Numbered from the stretch's first letter, positions 16,464 through 25,577 are shown. The stretch is 64,000 bases of DNA from Convivina praedatoris (GCF_933208505.1 NZ_CAKOEU010000002.1), one strand, 5' to 3'. Notes: a model not told the origin generated them from the letters alone. Numbers and translations: made by a program.

Positions 16464-17324
16464 ATGAAAAATAAACAGTTGCTGGGAATAGCTATTTTAG
16501 CGGTGGTCATTGGTGCGGGTGTCGTTTATAGTGGTTTACAGCCCAACTCTTGGTATCAAATGAGTTTAAGCCAATCAGCCCATCATGATTCAGCCGGGAA
16601 GACTACCGTCGCAAAAACGGCCTACGTAAGTAATGATCCAGCTACGCAGGCCTATGATAAAGTTAAGGCTAGTGTTGTGACGGTTCAAAACCTACAAAAG
16701 AAAGCCTCACTTTCACAAGGGGCCGAAGCTTTCTTAAATCAAAATAATTCCCAGAATAACGACAACCTTCAAACGGCTTCGGAAGGTTCTGGGGTTGTTT
16801 ACAAGATTAGTGATGGCTATGCCTATATTATTACTAATAATCATGTGGTTGATGGCTCAGCCGCTATCCAGCTCATTAATGACGATGGCCAAAAAATTCA
16901 GGCTGAAGTGATCGGAACGGATACCGGTAAAGATTTAGCGATTGTAAAAGCTAAGACCGATATTTTAAAAACAGCTGCTACTTTTGGTGCTGTTGATAAG
17001 TTAAAAGCGGGACAGTCTGTGTTGGCGATTGGTTCTCCCTTAGGATCGGCCTATGCCTCGACTATGACTAGCGGTATTATTTCTTCACCTAGGCGGGAAC
17101 TATCCAGTCAGGATACTGGCGGGACTGCATTGACAACTATTCAGACTGATGCAGCTATTAATCCTGGTAACTCTGGGGGAGCATTGGTTAATTTAGATGG
17201 TCAAGTAATTGGTATTAACTCGGCTAAGATTTCAGCTTCATCGGATGGGACCAGTGTGGAAGGGATTGGCTTTGCCATTCCAGCTGATATTGTTCAAAAT
17301 TTTATCAATCAAATTGAAAAATAA
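16464..17324 (+). CDS. htrA: HtrA/DegP-type S1C serine protease lacking a PDZ domain
   Basis: A 286-residue membrane-anchored protease. After a signal anchor (residues 5-24) and a low-complexity linker rich in Gln and Asn, the trypsin-like domain carries His in ITNNHVVDG, Asp in TGKDLAIVK and Ser in NPGNSGGALV. The frame ends at PADIVQNFINQIEK, exactly where a PDZ domain normally begins, and a terminator follows at once. The second ATG (16464) is chosen because aggag touches the first one at 16458. It likely degrades misfolded exported proteins under CiaRH-like control. Confidence 0.9.
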   Translation: MKNKQLLGIAILAVVIGAGVVYSGLQPNSWYQMSLSQSAHHDSAGKTTVAKTAYVSNDPATQAYDKVKASVVTVQNLQKKASLSQGAEAFLNQNNSQNNDNLQTASEGSGVVYKISDGYAYIITNNHVVDGSAAIQLINDDGQKIQAEVIGTDTGKDLAIVKAKTDILKTAATFGAVDKLKAGQSVLAIGSPLGSAYASTMTSGIISSPRRELSSQDTGGTALTTIQTDAAINPGNSGGALVNLDGQVIGINSAKISASSDGTSVEGIGFAIPADIVQNFINQIEK

Positions 17325-17357
17325 AAGGAAACCGTCAGGTAAGTCGGTTTCCTTTTT
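17323..17357. terminator. Bidirectional terminator between htrA and thioredoxin gene
   Basis: Perfect stem aaaaggaaaccg / cggtttcctttt around a 10-base loop, with A- and T-runs on both sides, serving both convergent genes. Confidence 0.9.
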
Positions 17358-17361
17358 GATT

Positions 17362-17691
17362 TTATGATAGAGTAGTTCGGTACCACTCTATGATTTGGTT
17401 GGGTGTTAATCTTTCACCGTGCCCAATTTGATTGACTTTTTGACCATCTTCAAAGAGAACAAAGGCAGGAATCCCTCGGAGGCCGTATTTTTTAGCGACT
17501 TCAAGATTGTCATCGCGGTCGGCATCAAACCAATTTGCAGTTTGACTTACTTTGTCTTTGATGTCTTGGACAAAGGGCTTAATAATTTTACAATCACCAC
17601 ACCAATCGGCAGATAAGAACATCAGATTACGCCCAGGTTTATCGATATTAGCCTGGACGACACTATCAGAATTACGACTTGGTTCGTACAT
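17362..17691 (-). CDS. Thioredoxin-like protein with WCGDC active site
   Basis: A 109-residue thioredoxin-fold protein. The redox pair is C31/C34 in SADWCGDCKII, and the cis-proline region is GLRGIPAFVLF. The common thioredoxin motif is WCGPC; replacing Pro with Asp is expected to change the redox potential. The start at 17691 is chosen because aaggaggct lies directly upstream; an in-frame ATG 20 codons earlier has no ribosome site. It is transcribed divergently from the metF-like gene. Confidence 0.88.
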   Translation of the reverse strand: MYEPSRNSDSVVQANIDKPGRNLMFLSADWCGDCKIIKPFVQDIKDKVSQTANWFDADRDDNLEVAKKYGLRGIPAFVLFEDGQKVNQIGHGERLTPNQIIEWYRTTLS

Positions 17692-17777
17692 AGAAGCCTC
17701 CTTAATTATTGGTCTGATTATATCACAACTTGAAATTGGTTTAGTTGTCATGTTGAAATGAATGAAAGCAGGTTAGT

Positions 17778-18596
17778 ATGTCCAATCATTTAAGTACCCT
17801 TTATCAAGAGCAGCTGATTTTTTCTATGGAAGTTACCATGGCTGATTTGCAACGACAGGATACCGTAAAGAAATTAGATCAACTAACTAATATCCAATAT
17901 TTTAGTTTGGTTAATCATACAACTAATGATCAAGAATGGCATGAATTACTGACGGCTGGACAAGTTTTACAAATGGAAACCAAGCACCCCCTACTATTAC
18001 ATGTGCCGGCTGGTGCAATTGGCGAATCTCAGATAAAACAAAAATTAATTGAATTACAAGAAAGTCAGTTAGACCATCTCCTAGTCATGCGGGGAGATCG
18101 AGTTGCTGCCACCGTTAACTATCAGAGTGCGGTTAGTCTATTAAAAGATATTAGTAAATCGGAATTTGATTTTGATTTGGGGGCAACGATTAACCCTAAT
18201 AAAATTACCACAATTGGCTTGCCGGCTTTATTGAGTGAAATTGATACTAAGATTGCTGCTGGCGCTGAGTTTTTAATTACTCAAATTTTCTTTGACCTTG
18301 GCTTATTCAAGCAGCTGCAACAAGCACTTAAGCAACGTCATCCTAAGGTGCCCTTAATTGCTGGTATTTTCCCAGTTATGACCGTTAAACAAGGACGATG
18401 GATTGAGAATAATTTGCGTCAAAAACTACCATTAGCTTTAACTAGTGGCTTAACCCCTTTGCCAGCTGACCTGCAGCTAAAGAAGTATTGGTGTGGTTGG
18501 CTAAAAGAGTTGCTACTTAGTGGTCCGGCGGGAATTCATTTTTTTTCAGGAATAGATATTGACTTTGTCAAAGAGTTAATGAATATCATTTATTAA
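17778..18596 (+). CDS. metF: Methylenetetrahydrofolate reductase-like protein
   Basis: A 272-residue TIM-barrel protein of the MTHFR family, which reduces 5,10-methylene-THF to 5-methyl-THF for methionine synthesis. Family features seen: SMEVTMA near the N-terminus, LLVMRGDR for the nucleotide region, FDLGATINPNK, GAEFLITQIFFDLG and AGIFPVMT. It is somewhat shorter than the usual 280-300 residues. No methionine synthase gene lies nearby, so the pathway link is not supported by context. Confidence 0.82.
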   Translation: MSNHLSTLYQEQLIFSMEVTMADLQRQDTVKKLDQLTNIQYFSLVNHTTNDQEWHELLTAGQVLQMETKHPLLLHVPAGAIGESQIKQKLIELQESQLDHLLVMRGDRVAATVNYQSAVSLLKDISKSEFDFDLGATINPNKITTIGLPALLSEIDTKIAAGAEFLITQIFFDLGLFKQLQQALKQRHPKVPLIAGIFPVMTVKQGRWIENNLRQKLPLALTSGLTPLPADLQLKKYWCGWLKELLLSGPAGIHFFSGIDIDFVKELMNIIY

Positions 18597-18690
18597 ATAC
18601 GACAGATTAGTCTGGCTTTGATTCTTTTTTTCTAAGTAAAAAAAGCGTAAAATGTGTGGGTATTAGAACAAAGTTATAGGGAGAATTCAC

Positions 18691-20535
18691 ATGCTTCGTA
18701 ATATTAAGCGCCTTTTAATTGGAAAGCCGCTCAAGACCTTGGAAGAAGGCGGTCAGTCGCTGTCTAAATCTAAAGCCTTAGCTCTGCTTTCCTCTGATGC
18801 CCTGTCGTCGGTGGCGTATGGAACTGAATCAATCACGGCTGTTCTGTTGTCGGCTGGTGTGGTAGCCTTATGGCTCCAGATTCCAATTGCCTTGATTATC
18901 TTGATTCTTTTGGGTGCCATTGTTTTAAGTTATCGACAAATTATTCATGCCTATCCTTCGGGTGGGGGTGCTTACGCGGTTGCCAGTGAAAATTGGGGTT
19001 CTAAGGCCGGCCTGGTAGCTGGTGGTTCTCTATTAGTTGATTACATGCTGACGGTTGCTGTTTCAGCTTCGGCGGCTGCCGATGCCATCACCGCGGCTAT
19101 CCCCCAGTTATTACCATTTTCAGTGGCTCTTTCGATTTTAATTATTTTATTATTAACGGCTATGAACTTACGTGGCTTACGGGAGAGTGCTAATTTCTTA
19201 ATGATACCGGTCTACTTCTTTATTGTAGTCATTGCTGGTATGGTTGCTTGGGGTGTCTTTCAGGCCTTGACTGGTCAGTTACCTTATCACGCGGCAGCCC
19301 GAATTGGTACTGATTTTAGTGGATTGACCATTATTTTCTTTTTGCGAGCTTTCTCTAGTGGTTCTTCCTCATTAACTGGGGTAGAAGCAATTTCTAATGC
19401 CGTACCAAATTTCACGGAGCCTAAAGAAAAAAATGCTGCTAGTACCTTGGGTTTGATGGCCATTATTTTGGCAGCTTTCTTTGGCGGGATTACCTTCTTG
19501 AGCTATTGGTTTGGCGTGCGGCCGGCTAGTGGATCAACGGTTTTGTCTCAAATTGCTACTATTACCTTTGGTGGGCACAACATTGGATTCTACACGGTGC
19601 AATTAGCAACAGCCTTAATTTTAGCCGTTGCTGCTAATACAGGTTTTTCGGCCTTTCCTATGTTGGCTTTGAATTTAGCACGTGATAAGTATTTACCACA
19701 TTTGTATATGGATCGTGGGGATCGTCTTGGTTATTCTAATGGTATTTTGTCATTGGCTTTTGGGGCAATTGTAGTAACTTTAATTTTCCATGGATCCACT
19801 GATGATTTGATTCCACTGTATGCGGTGGGAGTGTTTGTGCCATTTACGTTATCGCAATCTGGTATGATTATTCACTGGATGCGCTTGCGTCCTAAGTTTT
19901 GGTTTGGTAAGGCTACAATTAATTTTATCGGAGCCTTTATGTCGGCGGCGCTGGTAATTGTTTTGTTTGTTACTCGAATGAATCATGTTTGGCCTTATTT
20001 AATCATCATGCCCCTTATCTTGAGTATGTTCTTAAAGATTCGCAATCATTATGACAGTATTGGTCATCAATTACGGCTACAGTATGTTAATAATACCGAT
20101 GAATTACGCCATAAATATGATGGTGCAACTGTGATTGTCTTGGTTTCAAATATGACCAGGGTTACTTCTGAAGCGATTGATTATGCGCAATCCATTGGTG
20201 ATCGGGTGGTCGCTATGCACGTAAGTTTTGATGTTAATCCGGCTAAGGAAGAAAAGACGGCTAAACAGTTTAAGGGTGATTTTCCAGACGTTCGTTACGT
20301 TGATGTCCATAGCTCTTACCGGTCGATTATTCGACCAGTCGTGGGTTTTGTTGATAAGGTTTCTAAGCGGGCGAAAACTGTTAATCATTCGGTGACGGTT
20401 GTCGTGCCACAATTTGTACCGAAAAAACCTTGGCAAAACATTTTGCATAACCAAAGTTCATTACGTTTGCGCACTGCGCTTTCTGCAATGGATGGCATTT
20501 CCATTGCAACTTATTACTATCATTTATCAGAATAA
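18691..20535 (+). CDS. kimA: KimA-like APC-superfamily potassium transporter
   Basis: A 614-residue protein with about 12 transmembrane helices (residues 40-460) and a cytoplasmic C-terminal domain of about 150 residues resembling a Usp fold (TVIVLVSNMTRVTSEAIDYA). The N-terminus RLLIGKPLKT...ALLSSDALSSVAYGTE and YPSGGGAYAVASENWG closely match KimA (YdaO), the high-affinity K+ importer that is inhibited by c-di-AMP in Bacillus. No c-di-AMP riboswitch is visible in the 94 bases upstream. A poly-specific amino acid permease is the alternative. Confidence 0.8.
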   Translation: MLRNIKRLLIGKPLKTLEEGGQSLSKSKALALLSSDALSSVAYGTESITAVLLSAGVVALWLQIPIALIILILLGAIVLSYRQIIHAYPSGGGAYAVASENWGSKAGLVAGGSLLVDYMLTVAVSASAAADAITAAIPQLLPFSVALSILIILLLTAMNLRGLRESANFLMIPVYFFIVVIAGMVAWGVFQALTGQLPYHAAARIGTDFSGLTIIFFLRAFSSGSSSLTGVEAISNAVPNFTEPKEKNAASTLGLMAIILAAFFGGITFLSYWFGVRPASGSTVLSQIATITFGGHNIGFYTVQLATALILAVAANTGFSAFPMLALNLARDKYLPHLYMDRGDRLGYSNGILSLAFGAIVVTLIFHGSTDDLIPLYAVGVFVPFTLSQSGMIIHWMRLRPKFWFGKATINFIGAFMSAALVIVLFVTRMNHVWPYLIIMPLILSMFLKIRNHYDSIGHQLRLQYVNNTDELRHKYDGATVIVLVSNMTRVTSEAIDYAQSIGDRVVAMHVSFDVNPAKEEKTAKQFKGDFPDVRYVDVHSSYRSIIRPVVGFVDKVSKRAKTVNHSVTVVVPQFVPKKPWQNILHNQSSLRLRTALSAMDGISIATYYYHLSE

Positions 20536-20558
20536 ATTTTTAGCAGTAGGAGAGATGA

Positions 20559-20714
20559 ATGGACAAATGGATATTATTTTTCTTATGGGTGATTTTTGCT
20601 ATGACAGCTTCTACCGTTGGGCTAATACTAATTATGCGTTGGTATTATCGGGAAGTTGATAAAGTTAAAAAAGCGCAAGAATTAAACGATAAAAGCGATA
20701 GTCAAGATAAATAG
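20559..20714 (+). CDS. Small single-span membrane protein downstream of kimA
   Basis: A 51-residue frame: one transmembrane helix (WILFFLWVIFAMTASTVGLI, residues 4-23) and a charged tail rich in Lys, Asp and Gln. It starts 23 bases after the transporter stop with a good taggaga site 6-8 bases before the ATG, and ends at a strong terminator. These points support a real gene. The family is not recognised. It may be an accessory subunit of the transporter, but that is only suggested by position. Confidence 0.65.
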   Translation: MDKWILFFLWVIFAMTASTVGLILIMRWYYREVDKVKKAQELNDKSDSQDK

Positions 20715-20720
20715 CACAGT

Positions 20721-20761
20721 AAAAAGCTCGATTGGTTTGATACGAACCAATCGAGCTTTTT
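20721..20761. terminator. Bidirectional terminator after the kimA unit
   Basis: Perfect 17-base stem aaaaagctcgattggtt / aaccaatcgagcttttt around a 7-base loop; also serves the converging gatD gene. Confidence 0.93.
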
Positions 20762-20771
20762 ATGATCGTTT

Positions 20772-21503
20772 TTAAAAGCTTTCAGCTGATACATCAGCAA
20801 GCTTATTTTGCCAATCAATGTCAGGATATTTACGAGATAGGGCGGTCGCTAAGACCCGCTTGGCTAAGTTACCGTTACGAGTAAAAATGGGTCCGTGGAA
20901 GTATGAACCATAAACATTGTGGTAAATAACGCCTTCACTCTGATCCATGCCGTTATTTCCTTGCCCCTTGGTGACTTGGCCTAAAGCCCGCTCACCTTTA
21001 CCTAAGAAGGTGCGGCCCTGATGATTTTCAAAACCGTGGTAGGTTTCACCGGTTTCATCGTTTTTAATGGTAATGTCACCAGTTAGGCGCTGCCCTTTTA
21101 AGGTTTGCACTTCATCAGCCGTCATATTAGTGGTGTAGTGGTCCATAACACCGATACCATCGACTTTGGAACCATCCGCCATTTCCATATAGTGACCTAG
21201 CAATTGAAATCCGCCACAAACCGCTAGCAGAGGGCCATTATTTTCAATGTAATCTTTAATTTGACCGGCTTTATTTTTTAAATCATGGGCAACAATTGTT
21301 TCCTCGTAATCTTGACCACCACCAAAGAGAACAAAGTCATAGGCGTGGCCGTCAAAATCATCGTTAAGAGAAACTAATTCAACATTAACTTGGACCCCAA
21401 TTTGCTTAGCGTAATACTTGAGGGCAATGATATTACCGTAGTCGCCATAGGTATTCATTAAATCACCATACAAATGGGCGATGTTAAGGGTATAGTCGGC
21501 CAT
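20772..21503 (-). CDS. gatD: Lipid II isoglutaminyl synthase, glutaminase subunit GatD
   Basis: Class I glutamine amidotransferase of 243 residues (CobB/CobQ-like). The nucleophile Cys is in GPLLAVCGGFQLLG and the catalytic His in VYGSYFHGPI. It releases ammonia from glutamine for MurT, which amidates D-glutamate in the peptidoglycan stem peptide. The start overlaps the murT stop by one base, showing tight coupling. The gene order murT-gatD is universal for this enzyme in Gram-positives. Confidence 0.95.
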   Translation of the reverse strand: MADYTLNIAHLYGDLMNTYGDYGNIIALKYYAKQIGVQVNVELVSLNDDFDGHAYDFVLFGGGQDYEETIVAHDLKNKAGQIKDYIENNGPLLAVCGGFQLLGHYMEMADGSKVDGIGVMDHYTTNMTADEVQTLKGQRLTGDITIKNDETGETYHGFENHQGRTFLGKGERALGQVTKGQGNNGMDQSEGVIYHNVYGSYFHGPIFTRNGNLAKRVLATALSRKYPDIDWQNKLADVSAESF

Positions 21504-22861
21504 TAGAATTCCTCCTTAATGTATCCTTGTGCTCGTAATTGTTCGCGTAACTGTAACATTGCTGTATAAGTAGCCGCAATGTAGACTTTTTTGGTTGGCA
21601 TTTTAGTAATGGCTTCGGTAATTTTACTCAAATCAGGATAAGTCCCTTCTATGTTGAAATCAGCCATTTTTAAGCGAACGGTAATGTCCTGATAGCGTTG
21701 ACCACCAGTTGCTAATGCGGTTAATTTAGCATTATGCAAGTTTTCAAACTCAGCATCCCAAATCCAACTTGTATCAATCCCGTCTGCGTAATTGGCATTC
21801 AATAAGGTAATTAGAGAAAATGGTTCGGGGTCGGTCATCATCATATCAATTACCGAATTAGTACCTACTGGATTTTTAATAAGTAGAATGGTGACGTCTT
21901 TATCTTTGACCTGAATAGATTCTTGACGGCCAAAAATTTGCGCATTTGATTCAAAAGCAGTCTTGATATCACTAGGTTTAACACCAAATTCTCGACCAAC
22001 GGCATAGGCTGCTAAGGCATTATAAATGTTGTAAAGCCCGCCAATTTCAATTCGCAGGGGGGTATTGTCAATCGAAAATTCAGAAAATTTAGGATTGAGT
22101 TGATCAACACTGGTAACCCGGTAGTCCAACTGAGGGCGGACAAAATTATCGGTGACACTAAAATATTTACCTAGATTTGCATAAGTAATGAAATTATAGT
22201 GTAATACCGAGTTATCGGTTGGTGAAAGAATCCCGTCAGTATTGTTGGGCGCCTTAATATCTTGATAATCGACTGGTGCAACATTATCAAAGCCATAGAA
22301 AATACGATGATTATTGAAATTACCACGGGCAAAAATTGGCGAATCAGCGTTGGTTAAGACAACGGCATCCGGTGTCTTACGAATTCCGGCAACAATTTTG
22401 AGATAGGTTGTGTAAATTTCACCGTATCGATCCAGCTGATCTCTAAAAATATTAGTTAAAACAAACATTTTAGGTGGAATTGCTTGAGCAATTCGTTCCA
22501 CGTTGGCCTCATCAACTTCTAGTACGGCCACTGGCTTCTTGCCATTGGGTGATGGCTTAATTGGCGTTGTGAGCAAAGTACCTGTGATTCCCTGGATCAT
22601 GTTGGAACCAGATGGATTTGTAATTACCGAATAACCACCGGCTTCTAGTACTCGGGTAATTAGGGCCGTGGTTAGCGTTTTTCCATTGGTTCCAGTGACA
22701 ATTACCAAATCAAAATCATTAGACAGTTTATGTAAAATATCGGGATCAATGGCAACGGCTAGCTTACCTGGTAAACTAGTGCCACCACGATGCAAAATGT
22801 CACGTAAAAACCAGTGACTGCTTTTGGCGCTGAATTTAGCTAAAGTACTCTTAATGGTCAT
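21503..22861 (-). CDS. murT: Lipid II isoglutaminyl synthase, Mur ligase-like subunit MurT, without zinc-ribbon cysteines
   Basis: A 452-residue Mur ligase-like protein that amidates the alpha-carboxyl of D-Glu in lipid II together with GatD. The ATP loop is VTGTNGKTLTTALI (residues 55-68), then VLEVDEAN, LTNIFRDQLDRYGE and a C-terminal DUF1727 domain. The insertion that forms a Cys4 zinc ribbon in staphylococcal and pneumococcal MurT is kept in length and in surrounding residues, but the four positions are S213, D216, S235 and D238. I see no Cys in the whole protein. The rest of the frame is intact. Confidence 0.94.
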   Translation of the reverse strand: MTIKSTLAKFSAKSSHWFLRDILHRGGTSLPGKLAVAIDPDILHKLSNDFDLVIVTGTNGKTLTTALITRVLEAGGYSVITNPSGSNMIQGITGTLLTTPIKPSPNGKKPVAVLEVDEANVERIAQAIPPKMFVLTNIFRDQLDRYGEIYTTYLKIVAGIRKTPDAVVLTNADSPIFARGNFNNHRIFYGFDNVAPVDYQDIKAPNNTDGILSPTDNSVLHYNFITYANLGKYFSVTDNFVRPQLDYRVTSVDQLNPKFSEFSIDNTPLRIEIGGLYNIYNALAAYAVGREFGVKPSDIKTAFESNAQIFGRQESIQVKDKDVTILLIKNPVGTNSVIDMMMTDPEPFSLITLLNANYADGIDTSWIWDAEFENLHNAKLTALATGGQRYQDITVRLKMADFNIEGTYPDLSKITEAITKMPTKKVYIAATYTAMLQLREQLRAQGYIKEEF

Positions 22862-22954
22862 GATATCCCCACTTTCATGGCTACTATTCTACCACGTTTT
22901 GCTAGATTCTACAGGAAGGTAACTGGTGTTTAAGTCGCCATTTAGAAGTCGTAT

Positions 22955-22963
22955 TGTTATAAT
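22955..22963 (+). promoter_or_regulatory. Extended -10 box before tdk
   Basis: TGtTATAAT at 22955-22963, 34 bases before the tdk start; a good -35 box is not obvious, which fits extended -10 promoters. Confidence 0.5.
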
Positions 22964-22996
22964 ATGTAAGGATTCTAGGACAAAAGGATGTATTAA

Positions 22997-23590
22997 ATGG
23001 CGCAGTTGTATTTTGAATATGGAGCAATGGGCTCTGGTAAATCAATTGAAATTTTAAAAGTAACCCATAATTATGAGTTACAGGGACGGGAAGTGTTATT
23101 GATGACACCCTTGGTTGATGATCGCTACGGGGTTGGCAAAGTAACGAGTCGGATTGGCTTATCACGTGCAGCCCAGGTTATTAATCCGAAAGAGGATTTG
23201 TTTGCAACAATTTCAGCCAAACAAAATCCTAAATTAGCTGCGGTTTTAATTGATGAAGCCCAATTTTTGACTGCTGCTCAAGTCGATCAGCTAGCTTATG
23301 TGGTTGATTGCTTAAAATTACCAGTGATGGCCTTTGGTTTAAAGCAGGATGCCTTTAATCAACTTTTTGAGGGTTCTAAACGTTTACTTGAAGTAGCTGA
23401 TAAATTAGAAGAAATGAAAACAATTTGTTCTTTTTGTGGTAAAAAAGCAACTACCCAGTTACGAATCGTTAATGGAAAGCCTCAGTATTCTGGCCAGCAA
23501 GTCTTTATTGGTGGGGATAGTACTTATATGCCAACCTGTCGTTTCCACTGGTATCATCCAATCATTGAAAAAATTAGGACGGAGGAATAA
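22997..23590 (+). CDS. tdk: Thymidine kinase
   Basis: Phosphorylates thymidine in nucleotide salvage. The 197-residue type II enzyme has the P-loop YGAMGSGKS (residues 8-16), IDEAQFL for the Walker B region and catalytic Glu, and a C-terminal zinc site (CSFC, then CRFH). The zinc ligands are intact here. aaaggatg precedes the ATG. prfA follows after 8 bases, the usual tdk-prfA-prmC-tsaC order of Firmicutes. Confidence 0.96.
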   Translation: MAQLYFEYGAMGSGKSIEILKVTHNYELQGREVLLMTPLVDDRYGVGKVTSRIGLSRAAQVINPKEDLFATISAKQNPKLAAVLIDEAQFLTAAQVDQLAYVVDCLKLPVMAFGLKQDAFNQLFEGSKRLLEVADKLEEMKTICSFCGKKATTQLRIVNGKPQYSGQQVFIGGDSTYMPTCRFHWYHPIIEKIRTEE

Positions 23591-23598
23591 GTTCGGTT

Positions 23599-24675
23599 AT
23601 GGATAATATTTTTGCCCAGTTACAAACAGTAGTTGATCGCTATGATGAGTTAAATCAAATGTTGGCTGATCCCGAAGTCATGAATGATTCTCAAAATTAT
23701 ATGGCTCTTTCTAAAGAGGCAGGTGGTTTGCGGGAAACCGTTGAAAAATTTAAAGAATATGAACGAGTTGTTCAAGAAATTGCCGATGCTCAGGAACTAT
23801 TAGCTGATGATGAAATGGCTGATTTGGCCAAGGAAGATCTAGCTCAACTACGGCCGAAAAAAGAAACCCTTGAAGAAACTTTGAAGGTGTTGATGCTACC
23901 CAAAGACCCTAATGATGATAAAAACATTATTATGGAAATTCGAGGAGCCGCCGGTGGAGATGAATCTTCACTATTTGCTGGAGATTTATTAAACATGTAT
24001 CGCCGTTATGCTGAAGGTCAAAATTGGTCCGTCGAAATTGTTGATGAAAGTACGACGGAAGTCGGAGGTTATAAAGAAGTTGTCTTGATGATTAGCGGTA
24101 CGCAGGTTTTTTCTAAGTTAAAATTTGAAAGTGGTGCTCATCGAGTGCAAAGAATTCCAGCAACGGAAACACAGGGACGAGTCCATACTAGTACAGCTAC
24201 GGTAGGTGTTATGCCTGAATTTGAAGAAGTTGAAATGGATGGTCTGATTGATCCGAAAGATGTTCGTGAAGACGTTTATCGTTCTAGTGGTGCTGGTGGA
24301 CAGCACGTCAATAAGACCAGTTCAGCGATTCGGTTGACCCACGAACCGACCGGTATTACCGTTGCCATGCAAGATGAACGTTCCCAGCAGCAAAACCGTG
24401 CCCGTGCCTGGAAAATTTTAAATGCCCGTGTCTATGATCATTTTGCTCAGCAAAACGAAGCTCAATATGCCGCCCAACGCAAAAACGCAGTTGGTTCGGG
24501 TGACCGTTCCGAACGCATACGGACTTATAATTATCCGCAAAATCGAGTGACTGATCATAGAATTGGTTTGACGTTAAATAAATTAGATCGAATCATGAAT
24601 GGGGAATTAGCTGATATTATTGATGCCTTGGTCTTGGCCGAACAAACAGCTAAATTAGCGGCGCTAAATCAATGA
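23599..24675 (+). CDS. prfA: Peptide chain release factor 1
   Basis: Recognises UAA and UAG stop codons and triggers peptide release. The 358-residue protein carries the GGQ motif in RSSGAGGQHVNKTSSAIRL, the codon-recognition PxT element as PAT in RIPATETQGRVHTST, and a coiled N-terminal domain. prmC, whose product methylates the GGQ glutamine, overlaps its stop codon (ATGA). Confidence 0.97.
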   Translation: MDNIFAQLQTVVDRYDELNQMLADPEVMNDSQNYMALSKEAGGLRETVEKFKEYERVVQEIADAQELLADDEMADLAKEDLAQLRPKKETLEETLKVLMLPKDPNDDKNIIMEIRGAAGGDESSLFAGDLLNMYRRYAEGQNWSVEIVDESTTEVGGYKEVVLMISGTQVFSKLKFESGAHRVQRIPATETQGRVHTSTATVGVMPEFEEVEMDGLIDPKDVREDVYRSSGAGGQHVNKTSSAIRLTHEPTGITVAMQDERSQQQNRARAWKILNARVYDHFAQQNEAQYAAQRKNAVGSGDRSERIRTYNYPQNRVTDHRIGLTLNKLDRIMNGELADIIDALVLAEQTAKLAALNQ

Positions 24676-25577
24676 GGATGAATAACAATTTCGGGAACGC
24701 TCTGCCAGTTAAAATTTCGATTTTAGAGGCTCGCAAATGGGCTTTATCAGAGTTAACGGCAGCCGGTTTGGATAAAAATGAGTCAGCTGACAATATTGAT
24801 TTTTTATTAACTGGAGCGCTAAATATAAATTATGGGATGTTGCATGCCAATATAACGCGAATGTTACCTGAAAATATTAGTCAGGTTTGGCCACAATGGA
24901 TTGCTGGACTGATTAATCGGCGTCCTCCCCAATATTTGCTCGGTTTAGCTCCTTTTTATGGACATGAATTTATGGTTGATGAACGGGTGCTGATTCCGCG
25001 TCCTGAAACAGAACAGTTAGTTGAGTGGATTTTAAAAGACTTGAAACCGGGGACAGAGGCACTTAAAGTTCTTGATATTGGTACCGGTAGTGGAGCGATT
25101 ATTGAAACACTATTGTTGGCTAATTCACGTTTGCAGGGGTTAGCCTTAGATATTTCAGAAGCGGCTTTAAGTGTCGCTGAGCACAATGCTCAACGCTTAA
25201 ATGTGGCTAATATAAGCTTCATTCAATCTGATGTTTGGCAGAATCTAGATCAACAGACCCAATTTGACATTATCGTGGCTAATCCTCCTTATATTGATAT
25301 CAGCCAGCAGGATAAAATGGATCAAAGTGTTAAGGATTACGAGCCTGATTTGGCCTTATACGCTGATAATCAGGGATTAGCGATTTATCAAACAATTGCC
25401 CAGGATTTAGGACAACATCTAACGACGAATGGTCGGGCTTATTTTGAAATTGGTTATGATCAGGGACCGGCTTTGGTTGAGCTCTTTCAAGCAGCTGTGC
25501 CGGATGCCAAAGTTACCTTAAAACAAGATTTTGCCGGTTTAGACCGGATGATTAGAGTAAGACGTCATGGAAACTAA
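24672..25577 (+). CDS. prmC: Release factor glutamine methyltransferase
   Basis: A 301-residue SAM-dependent enzyme that methylates the GGQ glutamine of release factors. Motifs: RPETEQLVEW (family signature), VLDIGTGSGAI (SAM loop) and IVANPPYID (NPPY catalytic motif). It overlaps prfA by 4 bases and is overlapped 11 bases by tsaC, so the three are translationally linked. Confidence 0.95.
   Translation: MRMNNNFGNALPVKISILEARKWALSELTAAGLDKNESADNIDFLLTGALNINYGMLHANITRMLPENISQVWPQWIAGLINRRPPQYLLGLAPFYGHEFMVDERVLIPRPETEQLVEWILKDLKPGTEALKVLDIGTGSGAIIETLLLANSRLQGLALDISEAALSVAEHNAQRLNVANISFIQSDVWQNLDQQTQFDIIVANPPYIDISQQDKMDQSVKDYEPDLALYADNQGLAIYQTIAQDLGQHLTTNGRAYFEIGYDQGPALVELFQAAVPDAKVTLKQDFAGLDRMIRVRRHGN

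Noticed and set aside
18597..18690. c-di-AMP (ydaO) riboswitch before the KimA-like gene
   Set aside because: The gap is only 94 bases and lacks the conserved aptamer sequence; only a -10-like box and a small AT-rich hairpin are visible.
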